This document shows positions 31,076 through 38,300 of a stretch of 42,046 nt of DNA, piece by piece (the stretch's first letter is position 1; each line of letters begins with the position of its first letter). A program made the position numbers and the translations under genes. A model generated the notes under the pieces. It was not told where the DNA came from. It saw nothing but the letters and a program-made list of their open reading frames with translations, and searched no databases. Source of the DNA: an uncultured Roseburia sp. (GTDB lineage Bacteria > Bacillota > Clostridia > Lachnospirales > Lachnospiraceae); assembly GCA_947642555.1 (NCBI GenBank), contig CANRSX010000040.1, positions 1-42,046 on the forward strand, given 5' to 3'.

Positions 31076-31987
31076 TCAGTTTCCTTTCTTTGCTGAAAAC
31101 AGGCTCTGAACATCCACGTCCGAGTAGCACTGCGAGCAGAAGCCCTCGATCACCGCGCCGTTGTTGATCTGCACGGAACGGGACTTGATGTTGCCCATCA
31201 CGACCGCGGAGGTATCCACCACGACCGGCCCCTGCACGTCGATATCGCCCTTGATCGCCCCTGCAATCACTGCGGAGGTGGACGTCACATTGCCGATGAT
31301 CACGGAGCCGAGGCCGATCTTGACCGTACCGGTGCTGACCACCTCTCCCTCAACCTGCGCCGCATCCGCAAAGAACTCGGACGTATTGCTGTTTCCATTG
31401 ACGACGCCGGTCACCGTAAGCTTGCCGTTGCAGCTCACATTGCCGTCGATCTGACCGCGCACGTCAAGCGATCCGTTCGACATGATATCGCCGCGGATCA
31501 CCGTCCCCTCCGTGATGACGGACACCTCGTCCGAAACGATCCTCTCCTCCACCTGGTTTACCGGTGCGCTCTGTACCGGCGCTGTCTGTGCCGGTGTTAC
31601 CGTATTGTCAGCCATTTTCTCTTCCTCCTGTACTGTATTGTTTTCTTTCTGATTCTGCTCTGTCTTTTCTTTCTGTACCGGTGCTGCCGCCTCGGGCACC
31701 TTTTCCTTCTGTGCCGGTGCCGCCGGTTTCTCCGCCGGTGCAGGCGTCTTTGGCGCGGGAGCCGGTGCCTTTGCCGCCGGCGCCGGTTTCTCCGCCGGCT
31801 CCTGCCTGCTCACCTGCTCTAACAGCCCGTCCAGCTTGGACAGCTCGGATTCCACATCCACTTCGCCTTCCAGTGTGTTCACGACAAGATCGTCCTCCGT
31901 CTCCTCCGTGCCGGCACTCCCCTCACCCGGCATGAGCTCATTCACTGCCTGCGAGAAATCGTCTTTGAAATCTTTAAAAAATCCCAT
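31076..31987 (-). CDS. Bactofilin-type polymer-forming protein
   Basis: A 303-residue protein with a bactofilin (DUF583) domain at about 155-280. It is marked by regularly spaced hydrophobic/Gly strands: VITEGTVIRGDI, SLDVRGQIDGNV, TVTGVVNGN, and AGAIKGDIDVQG, consistent with a right-handed beta helix. An N-terminal acidic part (1-60) and a Pro/Ala/Lys-rich linker (about 62-120) precede it. Bactofilins polymerise without nucleotides and organise the cell envelope. The ATG at 31987 has GGAGGAAGGAAC upstream. It sits between a cell-wall deacetylase gene and pyrH. Confidence 0.9.
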   Translation of the reverse strand: MGFFKDFKDDFSQAVNELMPGEGSAGTEETEDDLVVNTLEGEVDVESELSKLDGLLEQVSRQEPAEKPAPAAKAPAPAPKTPAPAEKPAAPAQKEKVPEAAAPVQKEKTEQNQKENNTVQEEEKMADNTVTPAQTAPVQSAPVNQVEERIVSDEVSVITEGTVIRGDIMSNGSLDVRGQIDGNVSCNGKLTVTGVVNGNSNTSEFFADAAQVEGEVVSTGTVKIGLGSVIIGNVTSTSAVIAGAIKGDIDVQGPVVVDTSAVVMGNIKSRSVQINNGAVIEGFCSQCYSDVDVQSLFSAKKGN

Positions 31988-32012
31988 GTTCCTTCCTCCA
32001 TGTTCTTTATAG

Positions 32013-32990
32013 TCATCCGATACTGTCCGCCTTGACGTACTGGATCACCTGTGTATCTTCATCAATCGGTAAGATCTCTGCCCCTGACCCCCTCAGCGCC
32101 TCGATCAGGGGACCCAGCGCCTCCACCGTTGCTGACGAATCCGCCGAATCGTGCATCAGAACCACAGATGTCTTGTATTTGTCCACATCCATGGTCACGT
32201 TCTGGATGATCTCATCCGGTGAGAACGCCGCGAGCGCCGCGTCCCCCGCAGATACGTTCCAGTCATAGTATACCGTATTCTGCTCATTTAAAAACCCGAT
32301 CAGCTCACTCATCGGCACATTGCTCACCTGGTTGCTGCTTCCTCCCGGGAACCGGTAATACCGGCACTCCACACCGGTCACCTCGTACAGATAATCGCGC
32401 AGCTGCCGGTAATCCTGCTCAAACGCCGCCCTCGACTGATAGATCACATTATATTTATTCGCATAAGAATGCATGCCAAGCGTATGGCCTTCCTCCACGA
32501 TCCGCCGGTAGAGCTCCTGCGACTCCTCGTCCTCTCTTCCCGAGACAAAAAAAGTGGCTTTCACGTCGTGCTCTGCGAGAATATCAAGAATCTCCCCTGT
32601 ATTCTCAGACGGCCCGTCGTCAAACGTGAGGTACACCTTATGTATGTCGCCCTCCTCCGCCAGATTCTCGGCGTCCGCGATCCCCGCGGCGGCGGGCGGC
32701 GTCAGATTCTCCTCCGGTATCTCGGTACCCTCGGTGATCTGCGTGGATCCCTGCGCGGCATCCGCCGCCTCCTGTGCTTCCTTCCTGTCCGCCTCCAGCT
32801 CATTCAGCTGCTGTGTAAGCCCGTCCAGCTTCTGCTCCAGCGAAACAGTCCTCACCAGAAGAAAAATCACCAGCACCATGGACAGCACAAGCCATCCGAG
32901 TATCGTGAGCATAATTCCGTTTTTTAATTTTCCGATCCGCTTTCTGCGCCTGCGCTGATTGCGGAGTATCTCTGAATCTTTATCCTGCAT
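32013..32990 (-). CDS. Membrane-anchored polysaccharide deacetylase
   Basis: A 325-residue protein. A basic N-terminus (RRRRKRIGK) and one transmembrane helix (about 26-47) are followed by a coiled coil (about 50-80) and a NodB domain from about 117. Metal motifs are YLTFDDGPS (D124, D125) and H169/H174 in HTLGMH, with YRFPGGSS near 212-219. It probably removes N-acetyl groups from peptidoglycan or another wall polymer outside the cell. The ATG at 32990 follows GGGGGGTTAC. Substrate not known. It begins the run that continues through bactofilin and pyrH. Confidence 0.92.
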   Translation of the reverse strand: MQDKDSEILRNQRRRRKRIGKLKNGIMLTILGWLVLSMVLVIFLLVRTVSLEQKLDGLTQQLNELEADRKEAQEAADAAQGSTQITEGTEIPEENLTPPAAAGIADAENLAEEGDIHKVYLTFDDGPSENTGEILDILAEHDVKATFFVSGREDEESQELYRRIVEEGHTLGMHSYANKYNVIYQSRAAFEQDYRQLRDYLYEVTGVECRYYRFPGGSSNQVSNVPMSELIGFLNEQNTVYYDWNVSAGDAALAAFSPDEIIQNVTMDVDKYKTSVVLMHDSADSSATVEALGPLIEALRGSGAEILPIDEDTQVIQYVKADSIG

Positions 32991-33022
32991 GTAACCCCCC
33001 AGATTAATCATAATTCATGTCT

Positions 33023-33049
33023 ATTGTATCATACTTTTTCGTTTTACAA
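33023..33049 (-). promoter_or_regulatory. Possible promoter upstream of the deacetylase
   Basis: In the very AT-rich gap 32991-33124 the minus strand has TACAAT (33023-33028) and an upstream TTGTAA (33044-33049) with a short 15-nt spacer. The -10 is good but the spacer is below optimum. No clear terminator for the transporter gene is seen; AAAACGTTTT at 33066-33075 is the only small palindrome. Confidence 0.4.
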
Positions 33050-33124
33050 AAGAAAAAGAACAAAAAAAACGTTTTATTTTTTTCATAATTCTTCTATTTT
33101 ATCTGAAAATATGCTTCTATATAC

Positions 33125-34123
33125 CTATTTTTTCTCATATTTCACGTTTTTGTCATAACATATGCGCCGGAAAAATCCGGGCCCTGTTTTCTCCGGGAGG
33201 ATCCTCTCCGCCATGTCGGCAAGCCGGTTTCCCACGGGCAGGAGAAAAAGCGTCGTCGTCACGTTAAACAGGGTATGCATGTTTGCAATCTGGGCCGCAG
33301 GCCGTCCCGGCGTCAGCTGCTCCACCCATACCGCCAGCGGCAGCAGGCCGCACAGCGCGAGAAACAGGGCGGTTCCCGTCACGTTAAACAGCAGGTGGAT
33401 GAGCGCCGTCTGCTTTGCCCGCCGCCCGCAGCCTGCCGCCGCGAGAAGCGCCGTCACGCAGGTTCCGATGTTTTGCCCGAACAGCACATATACCGCTTTT
33501 GAAAACGGGAGAATCCCTCCCTCCGCCAGCGTCTGAAGCATTCCCGCCGCGGCAGAGGATGACTGGAGCACCGCCGTCACCGCCGCTCCGGCAGACACCA
33601 GCGGCAGTTTCCCGTCGATCCCGGCCAGAAATCCTGTGATCTCTTTCGAATTCTGTAACGGCAGCACCGCCGCGCTCATCATCTCCATCCCGAGAAATAA
33701 AATTCCAAGCCCGGCCAGCGCGTCCCCTGCCCGGCGCACCGACGGCCTGCGTCCGCATAAGAGAAGGATCGTCCCGGCAGACGCGGCCAGCGGTGCAAAC
33801 ACGGACAGATCCAGCGCCGTCAGCTGCGCCGTCACGGTCGTCCCGATATTCGCGCCCATTATGACCCACACCGCCTGCCGGACCGTCATACTTCCCGCGT
33901 CCACCAGCCCGGTTGTCATCACGGTCGTCGCCGAGGAAGACTGTATGACAGATGTAACGAAAAGACCGGACAGAATACCTGTGAAACGGTTTGACGTCAG
34001 GCGGGACAAAAGCCGGCTCATCCGCGCCCCCGCCATCTCTGTAAATCCGGCGCTCATCCGGTTCATTCCATATAAGAAGAGCGCAAGTCCCCCTGCCAGC
34101 GCAAAAAAATCCCGAACTTCCAT
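33125..34123 (-). CDS. Na/Pi cotransporter family protein, short form
   Basis: A 332-residue membrane protein of the NptA/PF02690 family. The two inverted transport repeats each carry a QSSSA motif, in VIQSSSATTVM and AVLQSSSAAAGML, which form the substrate site in this family. The GANIGTTVT and GQNIGTCVT motifs also recur. It ends after the second repeat with a short basic tail, without the C-terminal PhoU-like domain that many relatives have. The ATG at 34123 has GGCGGG upstream; the longer frame adds an unsupported basic stretch. It is divergent from the DUF1538 gene. Confidence 0.9.
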   Translation of the reverse strand: MEVRDFFALAGGLALFLYGMNRMSAGFTEMAGARMSRLLSRLTSNRFTGILSGLFVTSVIQSSSATTVMTTGLVDAGSMTVRQAVWVIMGANIGTTVTAQLTALDLSVFAPLAASAGTILLLCGRRPSVRRAGDALAGLGILFLGMEMMSAAVLPLQNSKEITGFLAGIDGKLPLVSAGAAVTAVLQSSSAAAGMLQTLAEGGILPFSKAVYVLFGQNIGTCVTALLAAAGCGRRAKQTALIHLLFNVTGTALFLALCGLLPLAVWVEQLTPGRPAAQIANMHTLFNVTTTLFLLPVGNRLADMAERILPEKTGPGFFRRICYDKNVKYEKK

Positions 34124-34319
34124 TCTGATCCCGCCTTCCCGCGTCAGATGCTTTCTCTGTATTGTATGCCCTTTTGCTCTCCCATACCCCTGCTTTCTTT
34201 CCCCGGCAGCCGTTCCGCGTTTGCGCAGGCTGTTTATTGCGACAGGCACTGCTGCACGCCGCGATCCGGCTTTCCTGTAAGGAAACTGTTAAGGCTTTCT
34301 TTTTCCTGCGTCTGCGGGA

Positions 34320-34348
34320 TTGACTTCCCCTGCCGGAACCTTTACACT
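34320..34348 (+). promoter_or_regulatory. Promoter of the DUF1538-PII operon
   Basis: TTGACT (34320-34325) and TACACT (34343-34348) are separated by 17 nt. They lie 57 nt before the start at 34406. Upstream is a small hairpin TTTCC-TGTAA-GGAAA (34271-34285) without a T-run. Confidence 0.6.
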
Positions 34349-34405
34349 GATAACAGAAGAAATGATACAGATTCAGAAAGAAATGACAGAAAGCAGAGGG
34401 TCAGT

Positions 34406-35926
34406 TTGAACAAAAAATTAAAAGAAAAGATCGATGAATCCTTAAACGCAGTCCTCCCGATTACCATGATCGTACTTCTCTTAAGCATTTTTGTCGTGCC
34501 GATGGAGACCGGCACAATCGCCATGTTTCTTGCCGGCGCTTTTATGCTGATCATCGGGATGGCTTTTTTTCAGCTCGGCGCGGAGATGTCGATGACGCCG
34601 CTCGGCGAGGGCGTCGGTTCCTCGATTATCAAGGCGCGGAATCTGCTGATCCTGGTCGCGGTCTGTTTTGTCATGGGGATTATCATCACCATCGCGGAGC
34701 CTGATCTGCAGGTGCTTGCCAATCAGGTGCCGTCCATCCCGAACAGCGTCCTGATCTGGACCGTGGCCGCGGGCGTCGGTGTTTTTCTCGTGATCGCGGT
34801 CCTCCGCATTCTTTTTCAGATCAGTCTGCCGCTCCTGCTGTGTATCTTATACCTGTTTCTTCTGCTGCTCTCTTTTGTCGCCCCATCGTCATTTGTCGCT
34901 GTCGCGTTTGACTCGGGCGGTGTGACGACAGGGCCGATGACCGTTCCGTTTATCATGGCGATCGGTATCGGTCTTTCCTCCACGCGAAGCGATAAAAACG
35001 GCGCGAGCGACAGCTTCGGTCTGATCTCGTTCTGCAGTGTGGGCCCGATCATCATGGTCCTGCTGCTCGGTATTTTTTTCCACCCGACGGATGCGGCCTA
35101 CAATGCCACGCCGGTCCCGGATGTGGTCACGATGCAGGACGTCATGCGCGAATTTTTACATATGGCGCCCGATTACGGGAAGGAGGTCCTCTCCTCGATT
35201 TTCCCCGTCCTGTGCGTCTTTCTCCTGTTTGAACTGTTTACCAGGCGTTATCACAGAAATCAGGCGATCAAGATGCTGATCGGTTTTCTCTACACCATCA
35301 TCGGCCTGGTGCTGTTTTTAACCGGCGTCAACGTCGGCTTCGCCCCGGTCGGAAGCCTGCTGGGAAGCAATCTCGCCTCCCAGCCCTGGAAATGGCTGCT
35401 TGTCCCGATCGGCGCCTTAATCGGCTACTATATTGTAAAGGCCGAGCCTGCGGTCCAGGTGTTAAACAAGCAGGTCGCGGACGTCACAAACGGCTCCGTC
35501 TCCAGAGAGGCGATGAACCTCTGCCTCTCCATCGGCGTCGCCGCCTCCGTGGCGCTCGCGCTCATCCGCGTGCTCACCGGGATCAGCATCTACTGGCTCT
35601 TAATCCCCGGCTATCTCGCCGCGCTCGCGATGACGCGCTTTGTCCCAAAGGTTTTTGTCGGAATCGCGTTTGACTCCGGCGGCGTTGCCAGCGGGCCGAT
35701 GACCTCGACGTTTCTGCTGCCGCTCGCGATGGGCGCCTGTACCGCGGTGGGCGGAAATGTGGTGACGGACGCCTTCGGCGTGGTTGCCATGGTCGCCATG
35801 GCGCCGTTAATTGCCATTCAGATTATGGGGATCCGCTACCAGCTGCGCGTAAAGAAAGCACTGTCCGCAGCGGCGGTGATCTATGATGTTGACGACGACG
35901 AGATTCTGGATCTGACGGAGGATTGA
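34406..35926 (+). CDS. DUF1538 membrane protein with two repeats
   Basis: A 506-residue integral membrane protein of the DUF1538 family, proposed to be a transporter but of unknown substrate. It is an internal duplication: AEPDLQVLANQV (97-108) matches AEPAVQVLNKQV (346-357), and AFDSGGVTTGPMT (167-179) matches AFDSGGVASGPMT (421-433). Around 12 hydrophobic segments are visible. The C-terminus is acidic (DVDDDEILDLTED). The start is TTG at 34406, supported by GAGGG six bases upstream; no ATG lies before residue 21. The stop is 2 nt before the PII gene start, so the two are co-translated. Confidence 0.88.
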   Translation: MNKKLKEKIDESLNAVLPITMIVLLLSIFVVPMETGTIAMFLAGAFMLIIGMAFFQLGAEMSMTPLGEGVGSSIIKARNLLILVAVCFVMGIIITIAEPDLQVLANQVPSIPNSVLIWTVAAGVGVFLVIAVLRILFQISLPLLLCILYLFLLLLSFVAPSSFVAVAFDSGGVTTGPMTVPFIMAIGIGLSSTRSDKNGASDSFGLISFCSVGPIIMVLLLGIFFHPTDAAYNATPVPDVVTMQDVMREFLHMAPDYGKEVLSSIFPVLCVFLLFELFTRRYHRNQAIKMLIGFLYTIIGLVLFLTGVNVGFAPVGSLLGSNLASQPWKWLLVPIGALIGYYIVKAEPAVQVLNKQVADVTNGSVSREAMNLCLSIGVAASVALALIRVLTGISIYWLLIPGYLAALAMTRFVPKVFVGIAFDSGGVASGPMTSTFLLPLAMGACTAVGGNVVTDAFGVVAMVAMAPLIAIQIMGIRYQLRVKKALSAAAVIYDVDDDEILDLTED

Positions 35927-35928
35927 GC

Positions 35929-36627
35929 ATGCAGGAAAAATCAAATAAAAAACCGGCCTTCCGCTGCCTGGTGATCATCGTGGATTACAACATTCGGGAC
36001 AGCGTGAAAGAATTTTTAGAGGACGCGAACGTCCCCCTTTATTATCAGATGCACGGGATCGGGACCGTCCGTTCCGATATCTTAAATCTGCTCGGGCTCG
36101 GCGACACGCACAAAAGCATCACCCTTGGCTTTGTGCCGAGGGAACAGACCAGGCTTCTGCTCGCCGAGATGAACCATGCGCTCCTGCTGCACAAAAAAGG
36201 CACGGGAATCGCGATCAGCGTCCCCCTCGACGGGCTGCAGGGCTGGCTGTATAAGCTGCTCGGCATCAGCAGCACGGAAGCGGTCCCCTATGAATCAGAA
36301 AAGGAAGTGAAAAAGATGAGCGAAACCATTACCCACGCCATGATCCTTGTCTCCATCAACCCCGGCTACAGCGACGACGTCATGTGCACCGCAAGAACGG
36401 CCGGCGCCACCGGCGGAACGATCGTAAGAGGCTTAAAATGCAGTCCCGCGGAGACAGCCAGCCGCTTCGGCATCCCCATTCAGGATGAGCAGGAGATCAT
36501 CATCATCGTCGTGCCGAAAGAGAATAAAACCAAGATCATGTCCGCGATCAGCAGCGCGCACGGCGTCGCAACCCCGGCGCACGGCATCGCGATCTCACTT
36601 CCGGTGGACGCGATCATGGGGATATAA
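35929..36627 (+). CDS. Tandem PII-like signalling protein
   Basis: A 232-residue protein with two PII-like (ferredoxin-fold) domains: about 11-102 (FRCLVIIVDY at the start, GTGIAISVPL at the end) and about 136-230 (THAMILVSIN at the start, AHGIAISLPV at the end). Canonical PII has one such domain and acts as a trimer binding ATP/ADP and 2-oxoglutarate. The second half keeps GATGGTIVRG, the early PII strand-loop, while the first has GIGTVRSDILNLLG. The usual T-loop tyrosine is not evident. The ATG at 35929 has GGAGG seven bases upstream. It probably regulates the DUF1538 protein encoded just before it. Confidence 0.85.
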   Translation: MQEKSNKKPAFRCLVIIVDYNIRDSVKEFLEDANVPLYYQMHGIGTVRSDILNLLGLGDTHKSITLGFVPREQTRLLLAEMNHALLLHKKGTGIAISVPLDGLQGWLYKLLGISSTEAVPYESEKEVKKMSETITHAMILVSINPGYSDDVMCTARTAGATGGTIVRGLKCSPAETASRFGIPIQDEQEIIIIVVPKENKTKIMSAISSAHGVATPAHGIAISLPVDAIMGI

Positions 36628-36668
36628 ACAACGGGCAGCACGCTTCGCGAACTGTCCTTAGGTCAGCA

Positions 36669-36699
36669 GAAACGGCGGCAGTTACTCTGCCGCCGTTTC
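36669..36699. terminator. Hairpin at convergent gene ends
   Basis: GAAACGGCGGCAG (36669-36681) and CTGCCGCCGTTTC (36687-36699) form a 13-bp stem with loop TTACT. It lies between the PII gene and the convergent unknown gene, and the right arm is part of the latter's last codons. T-runs are short (TTT within the arm), so termination is inferred from the position. Confidence 0.65.
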
Positions 36700-37152
36700 C
36701 TCCACGGAATTTTCCGTCTCCCCGTGATCCTCCGTCACGTTCATCACGGAATCCTCCGTCTCCTCAATCTCCTGATACTTTCTTGTGCACTGCGCATCCT
36801 GCGCGATCGCCGCGAGAATACGTCTCACATCCTCCGGCGAAAACATGGTGATCGCACGCGAGAGATCCCCGATATTGCTGCGGTTTACCTTTAAGCATCC
36901 GCCCTTCTCCAAAGGGATCGTCAGGACGTTTTTCTCGTCCGTCATATCTCCCAGGCAGAGTGCCTGATTCTCGTCGTCGCACACAAACACAACGCCCTTG
37001 TACTGAATCGTCCCGTTTTCCGCCAGCTCGGAATAAGGCGCTTTCTTCTCCTGCTTTTTCTCAAAGTAGCTGCCGTCAATCGCCGGTTTGCGCATATCGT
37101 ACTGCACACGTGAAAATTCCCCGAATCCGCTCATTTTTCCTATATCTGTCAT
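36682..37152 (-). CDS. Conserved-looking protein of unknown function
   Basis: A 156-residue soluble protein that I do not recognise. The N-terminal half is polar (KMSGFGEFSRVQYDMRK). A middle section, with GTIQYKGVVFVCDDENQALCLGD and TIPLEKGGCLKVN, should form beta strands. The C-terminal 40 residues are strongly acidic (EEIEETEDSV type). It lacks a signal or membrane segment. The ATG at 37152 has GGAGG six bases upstream; the longer frame upstream is unsupported. It stands alone, convergent with the PII gene and downstream of the GH5 gene by 110 nt. Confidence 0.7.
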   Translation of the reverse strand: MTDIGKMSGFGEFSRVQYDMRKPAIDGSYFEKKQEKKAPYSELAENGTIQYKGVVFVCDDENQALCLGDMTDEKNVLTIPLEKGGCLKVNRSNIGDLSRAITMFSPEDVRRILAAIAQDAQCTRKYQEIEETEDSVMNVTEDHGETENSVEETAAE

Positions 37153-37262
37153 ATCTGCCTCCATTCTGAAACCGTTTTTCTCTGACAGATATATCGGACT
37201 TTTTTTCTTATTGTTCCGCGGCATGTAACGAAACGGATTTTTTCTGCCACAAAAACGCATCG

Positions 37263-38300
37263 TCAGCGCCCGGTCAGCGTCCGGTACAGCCATCTGCCCG
37301 ATGCGCTCAGATCCTCCTGCGTAAATCCGGACGTCTTCTGGCAGCTCTCCGCAAGGATTGCCGACGTCTCATTTTTATTGGACAGGTTCCATGCCACATA
37401 GCTGATCCCGTATGTGTCCAAAAGCTCCACCCAGGCATCCGCCTGCGCCTCGTCGACCGCTCCGTTTCCGGACGCGTCGCAGATTCCGTATTCCGAGACA
37501 AACACCGGCAGCCCGGCCTCCACCGCCGTCTTCATCCGCTCCCTCAGCTCCTCCCCGTGCGTCGCCGCATAAAAATGAAGCGTATACATCACGTTGTAAG
37601 ATTCCGTGAGCGGCGCAGCGGCAGCCTCGTCCACATACTGCGACCAGTTCGGCGTGCCGATCAGAATCACCGCATCCGGGTCATGTTCGCGGATCACGGG
37701 AATCACCTCCTCTGCATAGGATGCGATCTCTCCCCAGCCGGTTCCGCCGTTCGGCTCGTTGCAGATCTCGTAGAGGATATGGTCCGCATCACGGTACTCC
37801 CCGGAAATCTGCGAAAAAAACTCCTTCGCCTCCGAACGATGTGTGTTCGGATTGCCGTCCGAGAGGATATGCCAGTCAACAATCACATACAGATCCTGCG
37901 CTTTTGCGTAATCAATCCCGTCCCGGACGAGCTGCATCAGCCGCTCTCTGTCCCCGCCCTCGCAGTAACCGCCGTACTCCGCCGTGTAGAGCGCGAGACG
38001 GATCACGTTCATATTCCAGTCCCTGCGGAATTCTCCGAAACAGGCCTCGTTCACATAATCGGGATACCAGGCCAGCCCGTGGGTGCTGATCCCCCGCAGC
38101 TGCACCGGCATTCCCGCGCTGTCGCACAGATCCGTCCCGCAGACCTGTAAGGCGCCGGATACGGACGGGGCCGCCAGCCCGGCGGATTCCTCTGCCCCGG
38201 ATGACTTTGGCGCGCCGGCTGATATCAGCTGCGCAAGAGCGACCAGCATCGCTACAAGCTTTCGGATGCTCTGGATCACGCATGTCCTCACGCCTCTCAT
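37263..38300 (-). CDS. Glycoside hydrolase family 5, secreted
   Basis: A 345-residue GH5 enzyme, probably acting on beta-1,4-glucan or mannan outside the cell. An N-terminal basic/hydrophobic segment (about 8-30, IRKLVAMLVALAQLISAG) should be a signal sequence. The catalytic acid/base is E182 in ICNEPNG and the nucleophile E270 in FVSEYG. Other family marks are LRGISTHGLAWYP, YVIVDWHILSDG and YTLHFYAATHG, which favour subfamily 2 endoglucanases. The ATG at 38300 overlaps the GH2 stop (ATGA), with GAGAGGACGGGGGT upstream. Confidence 0.92.
   Translation of the reverse strand: MRGVRTCVIQSIRKLVAMLVALAQLISAGAPKSSGAEESAGLAAPSVSGALQVCGTDLCDSAGMPVQLRGISTHGLAWYPDYVNEACFGEFRRDWNMNVIRLALYTAEYGGYCEGGDRERLMQLVRDGIDYAKAQDLYVIVDWHILSDGNPNTHRSEAKEFFSQISGEYRDADHILYEICNEPNGGTGWGEIASYAEEVIPVIREHDPDAVILIGTPNWSQYVDEAAAAPLTESYNVMYTLHFYAATHGEELRERMKTAVEAGLPVFVSEYGICDASGNGAVDEAQADAWVELLDTYGISYVAWNLSNKNETSAILAESCQKTSGFTQEDLSASGRWLYRTLTGR

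Noticed and set aside
33060..33080. AAAACGTTTT palindrome as terminator of the Na/Pi transporter gene
   Set aside because: The stem is four A-T pairs and a C-G step, too weak to claim.
37150..37215. GTCCGATATA-like sequence upstream of the unknown 156-aa gene resembling a sigma-28 -10 box
   Set aside because: No matching -35 element at the required distance and no flagellar genes nearby.
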